A DNA stretch of 64,000 nucleotides from Streptomyces sp. NBC_01707 (GCF_041438805.1 NZ_CP109190.1:3720001-3784000); one strand, 5' to 3'; positions 1 to 9,274 are shown, counted from the first letter of the stretch. The notes: a model not told the origin generated them from the letters alone. Numbers and translations are program-made.

Positions 1-1956
1 TCCGAGCGGCTGCGTGCCGAGGCCGCCGAGCGGCTGCGCACCCTGCAGGAGCAGTCCGAGACCGAGGCCGAGCGGCTGCGCGACGAGGCGGCGGCGGACG
101 CGTCGCGGTCCCGCGCGGAAGGCGAGGCCGTCGCCGTACGGCTGCGCAGCGAGGCGGCCGCCGAGGCGGAGCGGCTCAGGACCGAGGCACAGGAGAGCGC
201 CGACCGGGTGCGGTCCGAGGCCGCGGCCGCGGCCGAGCGGGTCGGCACCGAGGCCGCCGAGGCACTGGCCGCCGCCCAGGAGGAGGCGAACCGGCGCCGT
301 CGCGAGGCCGAGGAGACCCTCGACGCCGCGCGCACGGAGGCCACCCAGGAGCGCGAGCGGGCCCGCGAGCAGAGCGAGGAGCTCCTCGCCTCCGCCCGCA
401 AGCGGGTCGAGGAGGCGCAGGCCGAGGCCCAGCGGCTGGTCGGCGAGGCGGACGCCCGGGCGACCGAGATGGTCTCCGCCGCCGAGCAGACCGCCCAGCA
501 GGTACGGGATTCGGTCTCCGGGCTCCAGGAGCAGGCCGAGGCGGAGATCGCCGGGCTGCGTTCCACCGCCGAGCACGTCGCGGAGCGGACGAAGTCCGAG
601 GCGCAGGAGGAGGCGGACCGGGTCCGCGCCGACGCGTACGCCGAGCGGGAGCGGGCCGGCGAGGACTCGGCGCGTATCCGCCGGGAGGCCCAGGAGGAGT
701 CCGAGGCCGCGAAGTCGATGGCCGAGCGGACCGTCAGCGACGCGATCACCGAGTCGGAGCGCCTGCGCACGGACACCGCGGAGTACAGCCAGCGGATGCG
801 TACCGAGGCGTCGGACGCGCTGGCGGCGGCCGAGCAGGACGCCGCGCGCAGCCGCGCGGAGGCCCGCGAGGACGCCAACCGGATGCGTTCGGACGCCGCG
901 GCCCAGGTCGACCGGCTGGTGGGCGAGTCGACGGGCGAGGCCGAGCGGATCCTCACCGAGGCGACGCAGCAGGCGACCGAGCTCGTCGGCGACGCCACCA
1001 ACGAGGCGGAGCGACTGCGTGCGGAGGCGGCAGCCACCGTCGGCTCGGCCCAGGAACACGCGGCCCGTACCCGCGAGGAGTCGGAGCGGGTGCGCGCCGA
1101 CGCGGAGGCGGCGGCCGAGCAGATGCGCGGGGAGGCCCGCGAGGAGGCGGACCGGCTCCTCGACGAGGCGCGCGAGGCGGCGGCCAAGCGCCGTGCCGAT
1201 GCCGCCGAGCAGGCCGACCAGCTCGTCAACAAGGCCCAGGAGGAGGCGCTGCGCGCCGCCACCGAGGCCGAGAAGCAGGCCGACACGATGGTCGGCGCGG
1301 CCCGCAAGGAGGCCGTGCGGATCACCGCGGACGCGACCGTCGAGGGCAACTCCCTGGTGGAGCGGGCCCGTACGGACGCGGACGAGCTCCTGGTCGGCGC
1401 CCGTCGGGACGCCACCGCCATACGGGAGCGGGCCGAGGAGCTCCGGGCCCGTCTGGAGAGCGAGATCGAGGAGCTGCACGACCGGGCTCGGCGCGAGACC
1501 TCCGAGCAGATGAAGACGGCGGGCGAGCGCGTCGACAAGCTGATGAAGGCGGCGACGGAGCAGCGCGAAGAGGCTGCGGCGAAGGCCAAGGAGTTGCTGG
1601 CGGACGCGAATTCGGAGGCGAGCAAGGTCCGGATCGCCGCGGTGAAACGGGCCGAGTCGCTGCTGAAGGAGGCCGAGCAGAAGAAGGCCAGCATGGTCCG
1701 CGAGGCCGAGAAGCTGCGCGCCGACGCCGAGCAGGAGGCGAAGAAGACGGTCGACGAGGGCCGTCGCGAGCTGGATGTCCTGGTGCGTCGGCGCGAGGAC
1801 ATCAACACGGAGATCTCCCGTGTCCAGGACGTCCTGGAGGCGTTGGAGTCCTTCGAGGCACCGGGCGGCAAGGGTGCGGGCGGCGGTTCCACGGGCGGCG
1901 TCAAAGCCGGGGCCTCGGCCGGCACACGATCGAGTGGCAAGTCGTCCGAGGGGTAG
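1..1956 (+). CDS. scy: Scy, polar-growth coiled-coil protein (5' end missing)
   Basis: The reading frame is open from base 1, so only the C-terminal 651 residues are present. The sequence is almost entirely charged Ala/Glu/Arg-rich coiled coil, with recurring A-E-A-E/R-L-R units and no globular domain. It ends in a short Gly/Ser/Ala-rich tail. In Streptomyces, Scy is a very long scaffold of the tip-organizing centre. It works with DivIVA and FilP to set hyphal polarity. The identity rests on this composition and on filP lying directly downstream, the known scy-filP order. Low-complexity coiled coil alone would not be specific. Scy is known for long-period repeats, and the periodic A/E/R pattern here fits, but I did not measure a repeat length. 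Confidence 0.85.
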   Translation, partial: SERLRAEAAERLRTLQEQSETEAERLRDEAAADASRSRAEGEAVAVRLRSEAAAEAERLRTEAQESADRVRSEAAAAAERVGTEAAEALAAAQEEANRRRREAEETLDAARTEATQERERAREQSEELLASARKRVEEAQAEAQRLVGEADARATEMVSAAEQTAQQVRDSVSGLQEQAEAEIAGLRSTAEHVAERTKSEAQEEADRVRADAYAERERAGEDSARIRREAQEESEAAKSMAERTVSDAITESERLRTDTAEYSQRMRTEASDALAAAEQDAARSRAEAREDANRMRSDAAAQVDRLVGESTGEAERILTEATQQATELVGDATNEAERLRAEAAATVGSAQEHAARTREESERVRADAEAAAEQMRGEAREEADRLLDEAREAAAKRRADAAEQADQLVNKAQEEALRAATEAEKQADTMVGAARKEAVRITADATVEGNSLVERARTDADELLVGARRDATAIRERAEELRARLESEIEELHDRARRETSEQMKTAGERVDKLMKAATEQREEAAAKAKELLADANSEASKVRIAAVKRAESLLKEAEQKKASMVREAEKLRADAEQEAKKTVDEGRRELDVLVRRREDINTEISRVQDVLEALESFEAPGGKGAGGGSTGGVKAGASAGTRSSGKSSEG

Positions 1957-2141
1957 TCACCCGGTCGAGTCACATGCTTCGACAAGGAGGTTCGCCCCTC
2001 CGAGTGGCAAGGGTTCGGGGGGTTAGCCACTCAAAAGGGGTGTCATTCTCCAGATCAAACGGGCATCCACTCGATGACACGCCGCTCGGGCCCCTAGGAT
2101 TCCCCCTATCACCTCACCGGTCTTACTTCGACAGGAACCCC

Positions 2142-3080
2142 ATGAGTGACCCTTCCTCCCCCTTCGGCTTCGAGCTCGTGCGGCGTGGTTACGACCGCGG
2201 TCAGGTGGATGACCGCATTACCAAGCTCGTCGCCGACCGTGATAGGGCTCTGACCCGCATCACGTCTCTGGAAAAGCGCATCGAGGAACTGCACCTCGAA
2301 ACGCAGAACGCCCAGGCCCAGGTGAACGACGCGGAGCCGTCGTACGCCGGTCTCGGTGCGCGCGTGGAGAAGATCCTCCGCCTCGCCGAGGAGGAGGCGA
2401 AGGACCTGCGCGAGGAGGCCCGTCGCGCCGCCGAGCAGCACCGCGAGCTCGCCGAGTCGGCCGCCCAGCAGGTGCGCAACGACGCCGAGTCGTTCGCCGC
2501 CGAGCGCAAGGCGAAGGCCGAGGACGAGGGCGTACGCATCGTCGAGAAGGCCAAGGGTGAGGCCGGCTCGCTGCGCACCGAGGCCCAGAAGGACGCGGCG
2601 CAGAAGCGCGAGGAGGCGGACGCCCTCTTCGAGGAGACCCGCGCCAAGGCCGCCCAGGCCGCCGCGGACTTCGAGACCAACCTGGCCAAGCGCCGCGACC
2701 AGTCGGAACGCGACCTCGCGTCCCGTCAGGCCAAGGCCGAGAAGCGCCTCGCCGAGATCGAGCACCGCGCCGAGCAGCTCCGCCTGGAGGCCGAGAAGCT
2801 CCGTACGGACGCCGAGCGCCGGGCCCGCCAGACGGTGGAGACCGCACAGCGCCAGGCCGAGGACATCGTGGCCGACGCGAACGCGAAGGCCGACCGGATC
2901 CGCAGCGAATCGGAGCGCGAGCTGGCGGCGCTCACCAACCGCCGCGACTCGATCAACGCGCAGCTGACCAACGTCCGCGAGATGCTGGCGACGCTGACCG
3001 GTGCCGCGGTGGCCGCCGCCGGTTCGCCGGTGGACGACGAGCCCGTCACCCGTGGGGTCCCGGCTCAGCAGACCCGCTGA
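2142..3080 (+). CDS. filP: FilP, filament-forming coiled-coil cytoskeletal protein
   Basis: This 312-residue protein has a short DivIVA-like N-terminus (FGFELVRRGYDRGQVDDRI) and then continuous coiled coil to about residue 280. The tail carries an NRRDSINAQLTNVREML-type segment that resembles the Scy C-terminus. FilP forms an intermediate-filament-like network behind hyphal tips and interacts with DivIVA and Scy. I chose the ATG at 2142 because the DivIVA-like motif starts right after it. The frame is open upstream to 1974, but that part looks non-coding. The length matches the family at about 310 residues. A 185-bp gap separates it from scy. Confidence 0.92.
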   Translation: MSDPSSPFGFELVRRGYDRGQVDDRITKLVADRDRALTRITSLEKRIEELHLETQNAQAQVNDAEPSYAGLGARVEKILRLAEEEAKDLREEARRAAEQHRELAESAAQQVRNDAESFAAERKAKAEDEGVRIVEKAKGEAGSLRTEAQKDAAQKREEADALFEETRAKAAQAAADFETNLAKRRDQSERDLASRQAKAEKRLAEIEHRAEQLRLEAEKLRTDAERRARQTVETAQRQAEDIVADANAKADRIRSESERELAALTNRRDSINAQLTNVREMLATLTGAAVAAAGSPVDDEPVTRGVPAQQTR

Positions 3081-3107
3081 TCCCGCTGTACCTCAGCTGT
3101 ACCCTTT

Positions 3108-3146
3108 GCGCGCCCGGTTCCGCCCTTGTGGTGGCGCCGGGCGCGC
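3108..3146 (+). terminator. Possible terminator after filP
   Basis: A 10-bp perfect stem (GCGCGCCCGG at 3108-3117 with CCGGGCGCGC at 3137-3146) encloses an inner 4-bp CGCC/GGCG stem. It lies 27 bases after the filP stop and just before the ABC ATPase gene. There is no T-run, so termination is only inferred. Confidence 0.45.
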
Positions 3147-3166
3147 GCCCGTTCTAGCGTGAGCGC

Positions 3167-4165
3167 ATGATCGAGCTGGACGGTCTCACCAAGCGCTTCG
3201 GTAACAAGGTTGCCGTCGACCACCTCTCATGCCAGGTCAGGCCTGGAGTGGTGACGGGTTTTCTGGGCCCGAACGGGGCGGGCAAGTCCACCACCATGCG
3301 GATGATGCTCGATCTCGACAACCCCACGAGCGGATCGGTGCGGATCGACGGCAAGCACTACCGCGAGCTGTCGGAACCCCTGAAGCACATCGGCGCGCTG
3401 CTCGACGCCAAGTCGATGCACGGCGGCCGCAGCGCGTACAACAATCTGCTCTGTCTCGCACAGAGCAATCGCATCCCGGAGAGCCGCGTCCCGGAAGTTC
3501 TCGACACCGTCGGCCTGAGCGCGGTGGCGAAGAAGAAGTCCAAGTCGTTCTCTCTCGGTATGGGGCAGCGGCTCGGAATCGCGGCCGCGCTGCTCGGTGA
3601 TCCCGAGATCCTGATGTTCGACGAACCCGTCAATGGTCTGGACCCCGAGGGAATTCACTGGATTCGCAATCTGATGAAGACACTCGCGGCGGAAGGCCGG
3701 ACGATCTTCGTCTCCTCGCATCTGATGAGCGAAATGGCTCTCACCGCGGAACACTTGATCGTTATCGGTCAGGGCCGACTGCTCGCCGACACCTCGATGG
3801 CCGACTTCATCCACCAGAACTCGCGCAGCTACGTACGGATGCGCTCCCCGCAGCAGGAACGGCTGCGCGACGTGCTGCACGAGGCGGGCATCATCGCGGT
3901 CGAATCGGGGAGCGGCGTACTGGAGATCGACGGCGCCACGAGCGAACAGCTCGGCGACCTGGCCGCGCAGCACCAGATCGTGCTGCATGAGCTGAGCTCC
4001 CAGCGGGCCTCGCTGGAAGAAGCGTTCATGCAGATGACGGCGGACTCCGTGGAGTACCACGCCCACGCCGACCACGCCGGGCCGCCACCGGCGCTCGCGG
4101 GCCCGCAGTGGGGCGAGCAGTGGAACCTGCAGTCCGGCACCCCCGGCCCCGGAAAGGGGGCGTGA
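3167..4165 (+). CDS. ABC-2 exporter ATP-binding protein (module 1)
   Basis: This 332-residue nucleotide-binding protein has Walker A GPNGAGKST at about residues 34-42, signature region FSLGMGQRLGIA, Walker B with ILMFDEPVNGLDPEG, and H-loop VSSH. The SLGMGQR form of the signature is typical of BcrA/NatA-like exporters. The last 110 or so residues form the accessory domain of such ATPases and end in a Pro/Gly-rich tail. Its stop overlaps the permease start, so the two are translationally coupled. The substrate is unknown. It is a close paralogue of the ATPase at 5142. Confidence 0.9.
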   Translation: MIELDGLTKRFGNKVAVDHLSCQVRPGVVTGFLGPNGAGKSTTMRMMLDLDNPTSGSVRIDGKHYRELSEPLKHIGALLDAKSMHGGRSAYNNLLCLAQSNRIPESRVPEVLDTVGLSAVAKKKSKSFSLGMGQRLGIAAALLGDPEILMFDEPVNGLDPEGIHWIRNLMKTLAAEGRTIFVSSHLMSEMALTAEHLIVIGQGRLLADTSMADFIHQNSRSYVRMRSPQQERLRDVLHEAGIIAVESGSGVLEIDGATSEQLGDLAAQHQIVLHELSSQRASLEEAFMQMTADSVEYHAHADHAGPPPALAGPQWGEQWNLQSGTPGPGKGA

Positions 4166-4950
4166 CGACGATGGCATCGGTACCCGCGGTCCTGAACTCC
4201 GAGTGGACCAAGATCCGTACGGTCTCCTCGACCACCTGGACCCTGATCGCCGCGTTCGTCGTCACCGTGGCGATGAGCGCGGCACTCTGCGCACTGATGA
4301 ACGCCCAGTTCGACGACCTCCCCGCGCCGGAGAGGGCCACCTTCGACCCGACCTTCCTCAGCTTCTCCGGCATGATCCTCGGTCAGCTGGCGATGGTCGT
4401 GTTCGGTGTCCTGGTGGTCGGTACGGAGTACAGCTCCGGCATGATCCGTACCTCGCTGGCCGCCGTACCGCAGCGCGGTTCGTTCCTCTTCAGCAAGATC
4501 GCGGTCGCCGGTGTCCTCGCCCTGGTGGTCGGCCTCGCCACCAGCTTCGTCACCTTCTTCCTCGGCCAGGCCCTACTCGGCGACCACCGGACGGACATCG
4601 GTGCGGACAACGTCCTGCGCGCGGTCTTCGGCGGTGGCATCTACATGGGCCTGATCGCGATCTTCTCCATGGGCGTGGCCACGATGCTGCGCAGCTCGAT
4701 GCTGGCGCTGGGCATCCTGATGCCGTTCTTCTTCCTGGTCACCCAGATCCTGTCGGCGGTCCCGGGCGCCAAGGACGTGGCCCGCTACTTCCCCGACCGG
4801 GCCGGCTCCAAGATCATGCAGGTGGTCCCGGACGCCATGCGCAGCGACCCGGCCCCGTACGGACCGTGGGGTGGGCTCGGCATCCTGGTGGCGTGGGTGG
4901 TGGCCGCGCTGATCGGCGGCTATCTCGTACTCAAGAAGCGCGACGCGTGA
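4162..4950 (+). CDS. ABC-2 type permease (module 1)
   Basis: This membrane protein of about 262 residues has roughly six hydrophobic segments and begins with a conserved NSEWTKIRTVSSTTWTL segment. That segment is also present, slightly changed, in the second permease (SEWTKIRSVRSTMWTL). I took GTG 4162 as the start because it overlaps the upstream stop (GTGA). ATG 4171 is the alternative, and the purine run GGAAAGGGGG at 4151-4160 could serve either. With the ATPase at 3167 it forms an exporter of unknown substrate. Confidence 0.87.
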   Translation: MTTMASVPAVLNSEWTKIRTVSSTTWTLIAAFVVTVAMSAALCALMNAQFDDLPAPERATFDPTFLSFSGMILGQLAMVVFGVLVVGTEYSSGMIRTSLAAVPQRGSFLFSKIAVAGVLALVVGLATSFVTFFLGQALLGDHRTDIGADNVLRAVFGGGIYMGLIAIFSMGVATMLRSSMLALGILMPFFFLVTQILSAVPGAKDVARYFPDRAGSKIMQVVPDAMRSDPAPYGPWGGLGILVAWVVAALIGGYLVLKKRDA

Positions 4951-4954
4951 TCCC

Positions 4955-4994
4955 GGAGGAAGCGGGAGGAAGCGGAAGGAAGCAGGAGGAAGAG
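4955..4994 (+). repeat. Short purine-rich tandem repeat, period 10
   Basis: Four imperfect copies of GGAGGAAGCG follow the first permease stop (GGAGGAAGCG, GGAGGAAGCG, GAAGGAAGCA, GGAGGAAGAG). Each copy resembles a Shine-Dalgarno sequence, but no start codon lies at a fitting distance. Confidence 0.7.
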
Positions 4995-5141
4995 ATCCGG
5001 TCCGGTGCGATACGTGGGTGACGCACCCCCGCAACGGCTTGGCCGGAACCGTCAAGGCCTGGATATCCTCCTAACTCTTACGGGGGGCGTGCGGCCGGTC
5101 GGCCTGGGCCCCGACGACAGATAAGTCGATGGGGCTGGAGC

Positions 5142-6293
5142 ATGATCGAGGCAGTCGGCCTGACCAAGCGCTACGGCGCGAAGACGGCCGTGTACAACCT
5201 TTCCTTCCAGGTGCGGCCGGGTGCCGTCACCGGATTCCTCGGTCCCAACGGGTCGGGCAAGTCCACCACCATGCGCATGATGCTCGGCCTGGACCGTCCG
5301 ACAGCGGGCCATGTGACGATCGGTGGTCACGCCTTCCGCAGCCTGCCGAACGCCCCGCGCCAGGTGGGTGCGCTGCTGGACGCCAAGGCGGTGCACGGTG
5401 GCCGCAGCGCCCGCAATCACCTGCTCTCGCTCGCCCAGCTCGCCGGCATTCCGGCTGCCCGGGTCGACGAGGTGCTCGGCGTCGTGGGTCTGCAGGACGT
5501 CGCCAGGAAGCGCTCCAAGGGGTTCTCGCTGGGTATGGGGCAGCGGCTCGGGATCGCGGCCGCACTGCTCGGCGACCCGCAGGTCCTGCTCTTCGACGAG
5601 CCGGTCAACGGTCTCGACCCCGAGGGCATCCTCTGGGTCCGCAACCTGATGAAGATGCTCGCCTCCGAAGGGCGCACGGTCTTCGTCTCCAGCCACCTGA
5701 TGAGCGAGATGGCGCTCACCGCCGACCACCTGATCGTGATCGGCCGCGGGCAGCTGCTCGCCGACATGAGCGTCAAGGACTTCATCTCCGCCAACTCGGC
5801 CGATTTCGCCCGGGTGCGGGTCCCGGACGCGCAGCCGGAGCTGCGGGAGAAGCTGACCGCGTCGCTCACCGAGTCGGGTGGCCGGGTCATGTCGGAGCCG
5901 GACGGGGCGCTGCGCGTCACCGGTCTGCAGCTTTCGCGGATCAGCGATCTCGCGCACGAGTCGGACGTCCGGCTGTGGGAGCTCTCGCCGCACCAGGCCT
6001 CGCTGGAGGAGGCGTACATGCGAATGACGCAGGGCGCCGTGGACTACCGCTCGACGGCGGACCAGCGGGCCGGACTGCAGCAGCCCGTGATGGGCGGCGG
6101 GTACGCACAGCCGCCCGTCCAGGACGTGCCGCAGCAAGGCTGGTACGCCCCGCCGCCGCCCGGACAGAACCCGTACACCGCGCCCCCCGTGGCCCCCCCG
6201 GCCGTGCCCGCCCCGGCGGCAGCCGCCCCGGCCGTGCCCGCCGCCGGCTCCGCAGACCCGACCCAGCGCGACACCAGCGAGGACGCCCGATGA
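5142..6293 (+). CDS. ABC-2 exporter ATP-binding protein (module 2)
   Basis: This 383-residue ATPase has Walker A GPNGSGKST at about residues 34-42, signature FSLGMGQRLGIA, Walker B LLFDEPVNGLDPEG and H-loop VSSH. It is clearly a duplicate of the protein at 3167, with long identical stretches around every motif. It differs by a C-terminal extension of about 70 residues rich in Pro, Ala and Gln, which is likely disordered. The ATG start of the permease overlaps its stop (ATGA). The substrate is unknown. Confidence 0.9.
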   Translation: MIEAVGLTKRYGAKTAVYNLSFQVRPGAVTGFLGPNGSGKSTTMRMMLGLDRPTAGHVTIGGHAFRSLPNAPRQVGALLDAKAVHGGRSARNHLLSLAQLAGIPAARVDEVLGVVGLQDVARKRSKGFSLGMGQRLGIAAALLGDPQVLLFDEPVNGLDPEGILWVRNLMKMLASEGRTVFVSSHLMSEMALTADHLIVIGRGQLLADMSVKDFISANSADFARVRVPDAQPELREKLTASLTESGGRVMSEPDGALRVTGLQLSRISDLAHESDVRLWELSPHQASLEEAYMRMTQGAVDYRSTADQRAGLQQPVMGGGYAQPPVQDVPQQGWYAPPPPGQNPYTAPPVAPPAVPAPAAAAPAVPAAGSADPTQRDTSEDAR

Positions 6294-7183
6294 CAACGCC
6301 GCCGACCCCGCAGGCGCCGTACCAGCAGCAGGCGCAGCAGTATCCGCAGCAGCCCCCGGCCCCGCAGCAGAACTGGCAGGGGGCACCAGCCGGCCTCTAC
6401 GCCTCACCGATCCCGCAGCGGCGTGCCACCCTCGGTGACGCGCTCGCCTCCGAATGGACCAAGATCCGTTCCGTGCGCTCCACGATGTGGACGCTCGGCA
6501 TCATGATCGTGCTGCTGCTCGGCATCGGACTGCTCTCGGCGATCGCCGTCAACGCGTCCGGTTCCGAGCTCGGCAACACCCCCGTACTCAGCCTCGGCTT
6601 CTTCGGGGTGCTCCTCGGTTCGATCTGCGTGATCACGCTCGGCGTGATGACCATCGCCTCCGAGTACGGCACGGGCATGATCCGTACGACGCTGACGGCC
6701 TGCCCCAGCCGCGGCCGGGTGCTGACCGCGAAGGCAATCGTCTTCTTCCTGCTCACCTTCGTCATCACGACCGTGACGACCGCGCTCGTCGCGGTGCTGC
6801 AGACGGCCATGCTGGGCGGTGTGGAGCCGACCGGCGGCGACTGGCTGCGCGCCACGGTCGGCGTCGGCCTCTACATCGCGACGCTGGGGCTGCTGTCGCT
6901 CGCGGTGGGCGCCCTCATCCGGCACTCCGCCGGCGCGATCACGATCATGATCGCCGTCGTCCTGCTGCCGCTCGTGCTGGCCATGTTCATGTTCGCGGAG
7001 TCGCTCGCCGACGTGCAGCAGGCACTCTTCGAGTACTCGATCCCCAGCCAGCTCGGCGCGTTCTACGACGCGTCCGTCGCGTCGTCGGGGCCGTCCGGCT
7101 GGGAGCCGCTCTGGATCATGCTCGGTGTCACGGCCGTGGCCATGATCGGCGCCCATGTCTCGCTGGACCGGCGCGACGTCTGA
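6290..7183 (+). CDS. ABC-2 type permease (module 2)
   Basis: The protein has 297 residues. The first 40 or so are a cytoplasmic Pro/Gln-rich stretch (PYQQQAQQYPQQPPAPQQ), followed by SEWTKIRSVRSTMWTL and about six membrane segments. The Pro/Gln N-terminus resembles the Pro-rich tail of its partner ATPase, so the two disordered regions may pair or interact. It starts inside the ATPase stop. With the module at 3167-4950 it gives two tandem exporters next to scy-filP. Confidence 0.88.
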   Translation: MTTPPTPQAPYQQQAQQYPQQPPAPQQNWQGAPAGLYASPIPQRRATLGDALASEWTKIRSVRSTMWTLGIMIVLLLGIGLLSAIAVNASGSELGNTPVLSLGFFGVLLGSICVITLGVMTIASEYGTGMIRTTLTACPSRGRVLTAKAIVFFLLTFVITTVTTALVAVLQTAMLGGVEPTGGDWLRATVGVGLYIATLGLLSLAVGALIRHSAGAITIMIAVVLLPLVLAMFMFAESLADVQQALFEYSIPSQLGAFYDASVASSGPSGWEPLWIMLGVTAVAMIGAHVSLDRRDV

Positions 7184-7209
7184 CCGGTCACCGGCCGGCT
7201 CAGCTCAGC

Positions 7210-7539
7210 TCAGTAGCGCGGCGCGTTCCTGGACCGCTGCACCCTTGTGGTGCGGCGGTCCTTCGCATTCCAGCAGGCCTTGTGCCAGTGCCTGCGGTCG
7301 TCGATCCCGCCGTACTCGGACCAGGCCACGAGATGCGGAACACCGGACGGGATCTCCTGGTCGCAACCCGGGCAGCGATACCGCTTGCCCGCCGCGCTCG
7401 CCCCGCTCACCGGGCGGACCGACCACTGCTCGCCCTGCCACTCCTCTGCGCGCCCACCCCCGCCGTACCGCTCGCCCGCCTCGCTCGCGCTGTCGGTGGG
7501 ACTCTCGCCGCCTCGGGGGCGGTTGCGGCGCGGGGACAC
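7210..7539 (-). CDS. Small conserved protein with a zinc-type Cys/His motif
   Basis: This 109-residue protein starts at GTG 7539, preceded by a good ribosome site (GAGGTG). The N-terminal half is low-complexity and basic (SPRRNRPRGG). The C-terminal half carries a CPGCDQEIPSG pair and, about 25 residues later, HWHKACW, together a CxxC...HxxC pattern likely to bind one zinc. I do not recognise a function. It converges on the permease gene with only 26 bases between their stops. Confidence 0.7.
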   Translation of the reverse strand: MSPRRNRPRGGESPTDSASEAGERYGGGGRAEEWQGEQWSVRPVSGASAAGKRYRCPGCDQEIPSGVPHLVAWSEYGGIDDRRHWHKACWNAKDRRTTRVQRSRNAPRY

Positions 7540-7750
7540 GTGACACCTCACTGGGCGGGCCGGGCAGTTTCCCGTCCAGCGTAGGGCCATTCGGACGGGG
7601 CAGGCGTCCAGGTGGCCCGGGAACGGGACCGGGACCGGACCGGGTTACCGGAAAATCGCAACAACTTCGCCGTGGACCGTGCCTTTGGCACGTGTCAGAC
7701 GTTGTTGCCTATAGGGGAGAGCCGCGTCGGCCGCAAGGAGGCAATTGGCG

Positions 7751-8803
7751 ATGCGCGTGGGAACGTTTGTACTGGCAGCCCAGTTTCCGGGCCAGGGGCC
7801 GGGTGAAGCGCTGCATCGCGCGATCCGGTCCACCGAGGTCGCGGAGGAATCCGGACTCGATTCGGTCTGGCTGGCCGAGCATCATTTCGTGCCGTACGGG
7901 GTCTGCCCGTCCGCCGTCACCCTGGCCGCGCTGCTGCTCGGCCGCACCCGCAGAATCCGGGTCGGCACGGCGGTGAGCGTGCTGCCGTCCCAGCATCCGG
8001 TGGCACTGGGAGAGCAGGCCGCGCTGCTCCATCTCACCAGCGGCGGCAGGTTCTCCCTCGGCGTGGGACGGGGCGGCCCCTGGGTGGATCTGGAGGTGTT
8101 CGGAGGGGGTCTGAAGGCGTACGAGAAGGACTTCCCCGAGTCGCTGGAGCTGCTGCTCGACTGGCTGAGCAAACCGCGTGTGGCGGGCCGTGGGGAGCGA
8201 TTCGGCTTCCGCGAGGTCGCGGTGGTCCCCCGCGCCGACGAACTGCTCGACGAGCACCGCGAGGACACCGCGCAGAGGCCGGGCGGCCCCGAGGTGATCG
8301 TCGCGTGCACCTCGCCGAAGAGCGTGAAACTCGCCGCGGAGAACGGCCTGCCGATGCTCCTCGGCATGCACTGCGGGGACGAGGAGAAAGCCGAGATGGT
8401 CGCTCTGTGGCGCTCCACCGCCCTCGCCGCCGGCCGTTCGCCGGAGAGCGTCCGGGACGCGGGCCATGTGTCCGCGGGCGTCGCCCAGATCGCGGACCGG
8501 CGCGAGGAGGCCGTGGAGACACTCGTGAAGGCGATGCCGGGCTGGCTGCGGCAGGGGCTCGACGCCCATGTGACGGTCGACGGCAGGCACCGGGTGATGC
8601 GCGATCCGGTCGCGTACACGGAGTTGCTGTGCGGTCTTCATCCGGTGGGCCCGCCCCGGCTCGCGGCCGACCGGCTCGCCGCCACCGCCGAGCGGACGGG
8701 CATCACCAGGTTCGCGCTCCTGGCGGAGGGTTCGGGGGATCTCGCGGCCACGGAGGAGAACGTAGCGCGGCTGGGCACCGAGGTACTGCCACTCCTGACA
8801 TGA
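7751..8803 (+). CDS. LLM-class (luciferase-like) flavin or F420-dependent oxidoreductase
   Basis: The 350-residue protein has the bacterial luciferase-like fold. The N-terminus (RVGTFVLAAQFPGQ) gives strand 1, WLAEHHF is the typical active-site-side segment, and LLGRTRRIRVGTAVSVLP with HPVALGEQAALL are family hallmarks. Whether the cofactor is FMNH2 or F420 cannot be told from this. ATG 7751 is the start because AAGGAGG ends 9 bases upstream; the in-frame TTG at 7745 is too close. A weak promoter (TTGGCA at 7685, TATAGG at 7710) lies upstream. The substrate is unknown. Confidence 0.87.
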   Translation: MRVGTFVLAAQFPGQGPGEALHRAIRSTEVAEESGLDSVWLAEHHFVPYGVCPSAVTLAALLLGRTRRIRVGTAVSVLPSQHPVALGEQAALLHLTSGGRFSLGVGRGGPWVDLEVFGGGLKAYEKDFPESLELLLDWLSKPRVAGRGERFGFREVAVVPRADELLDEHREDTAQRPGGPEVIVACTSPKSVKLAAENGLPMLLGMHCGDEEKAEMVALWRSTALAAGRSPESVRDAGHVSAGVAQIADRREEAVETLVKAMPGWLRQGLDAHVTVDGRHRVMRDPVAYTELLCGLHPVGPPRLAADRLAATAERTGITRFALLAEGSGDLAATEENVARLGTEVLPLLT

Positions 8804-8825
8804 ACACCCGTAATGAGTACGGGGA

Positions 8826-8873
8826 GCTGCCGCCCCGGAGCCAGTTGCACCTCCCGCGGCCCGGAGCGGCAGC
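8826..8873. terminator. Candidate bidirectional terminator
   Basis: A 13-bp stem with one mismatch (GCTGCCGCCCCGG at 8826-8838, CCGGAGCGGCAGC at 8861-8873) has a 22-base loop. It sits between two convergent genes, 9 bases from the end of the minus-strand one. Confidence 0.5.
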
Positions 8874-8881
8874 AGAAGCGT

Positions 8882-9274
8882 TCAGCAGTCCCGTAGTTCG
8901 GGCGACTGGTTGAGCAACTGACCTCTCACCGAGGTGAATCGGGCCAACCGCTCGTCGACCGAGGCGTCCAGCGGGAACACCGCGACGCGGTGGCAGTTCT
9001 GGAATGCCAGGCGCACTCCGAAGTGCCGCTGCAGCGCACCGCGTATCGCATCACTCGCGAGCGCACGCAACAGCTGACCACGTGCCTGCTCGTCCGGCGG
9101 CGGCGTCTGGTTGTCGGCGAACTCTCCGCCGTCGACCTTCAGCTGGGCCACCAGAGAGCTGATCATCTCCCATGCGAAGGGCAGGGAGGTCCGGACGCAG
9201 TCGACGAAGTCGGCTTCGTCGACCTCGCCTCGCTCGGCCTGTTCCAACAGCGCCGGTGAGACGTCGAGCGACAT
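8882..9274 (-). CDS. SCO5389-family conserved protein
   Basis: This 130-residue protein starts with MSLDVSPALLEQAERGEVDE and has no recognisable catalytic motif, signal peptide or membrane segment. It is predicted to be mostly helical and acidic. It matches the Streptomyces family named after SCO5389, which occupies the same place next to nucS. The start ATG at 9274 has a GAGAGGAGAA ribosome site. It is divergent from nucS across 271 bp, which must carry both promoters. Its function is unknown. Confidence 0.82.
   Translation of the reverse strand: MSLDVSPALLEQAERGEVDEADFVDCVRTSLPFAWEMISSLVAQLKVDGGEFADNQTPPPDEQARGQLLRALASDAIRGALQRHFGVRLAFQNCHRVAVFPLDASVDERLARFTSVRGQLLNQSPELRDC

Noticed and set aside
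1..3080. Tandem repeats in scy and filP as a repeat array or CRISPR-like feature
   Set aside because: The repetition follows the protein heptad pattern and is in frame; spacing and sequence are not constant in DNA.
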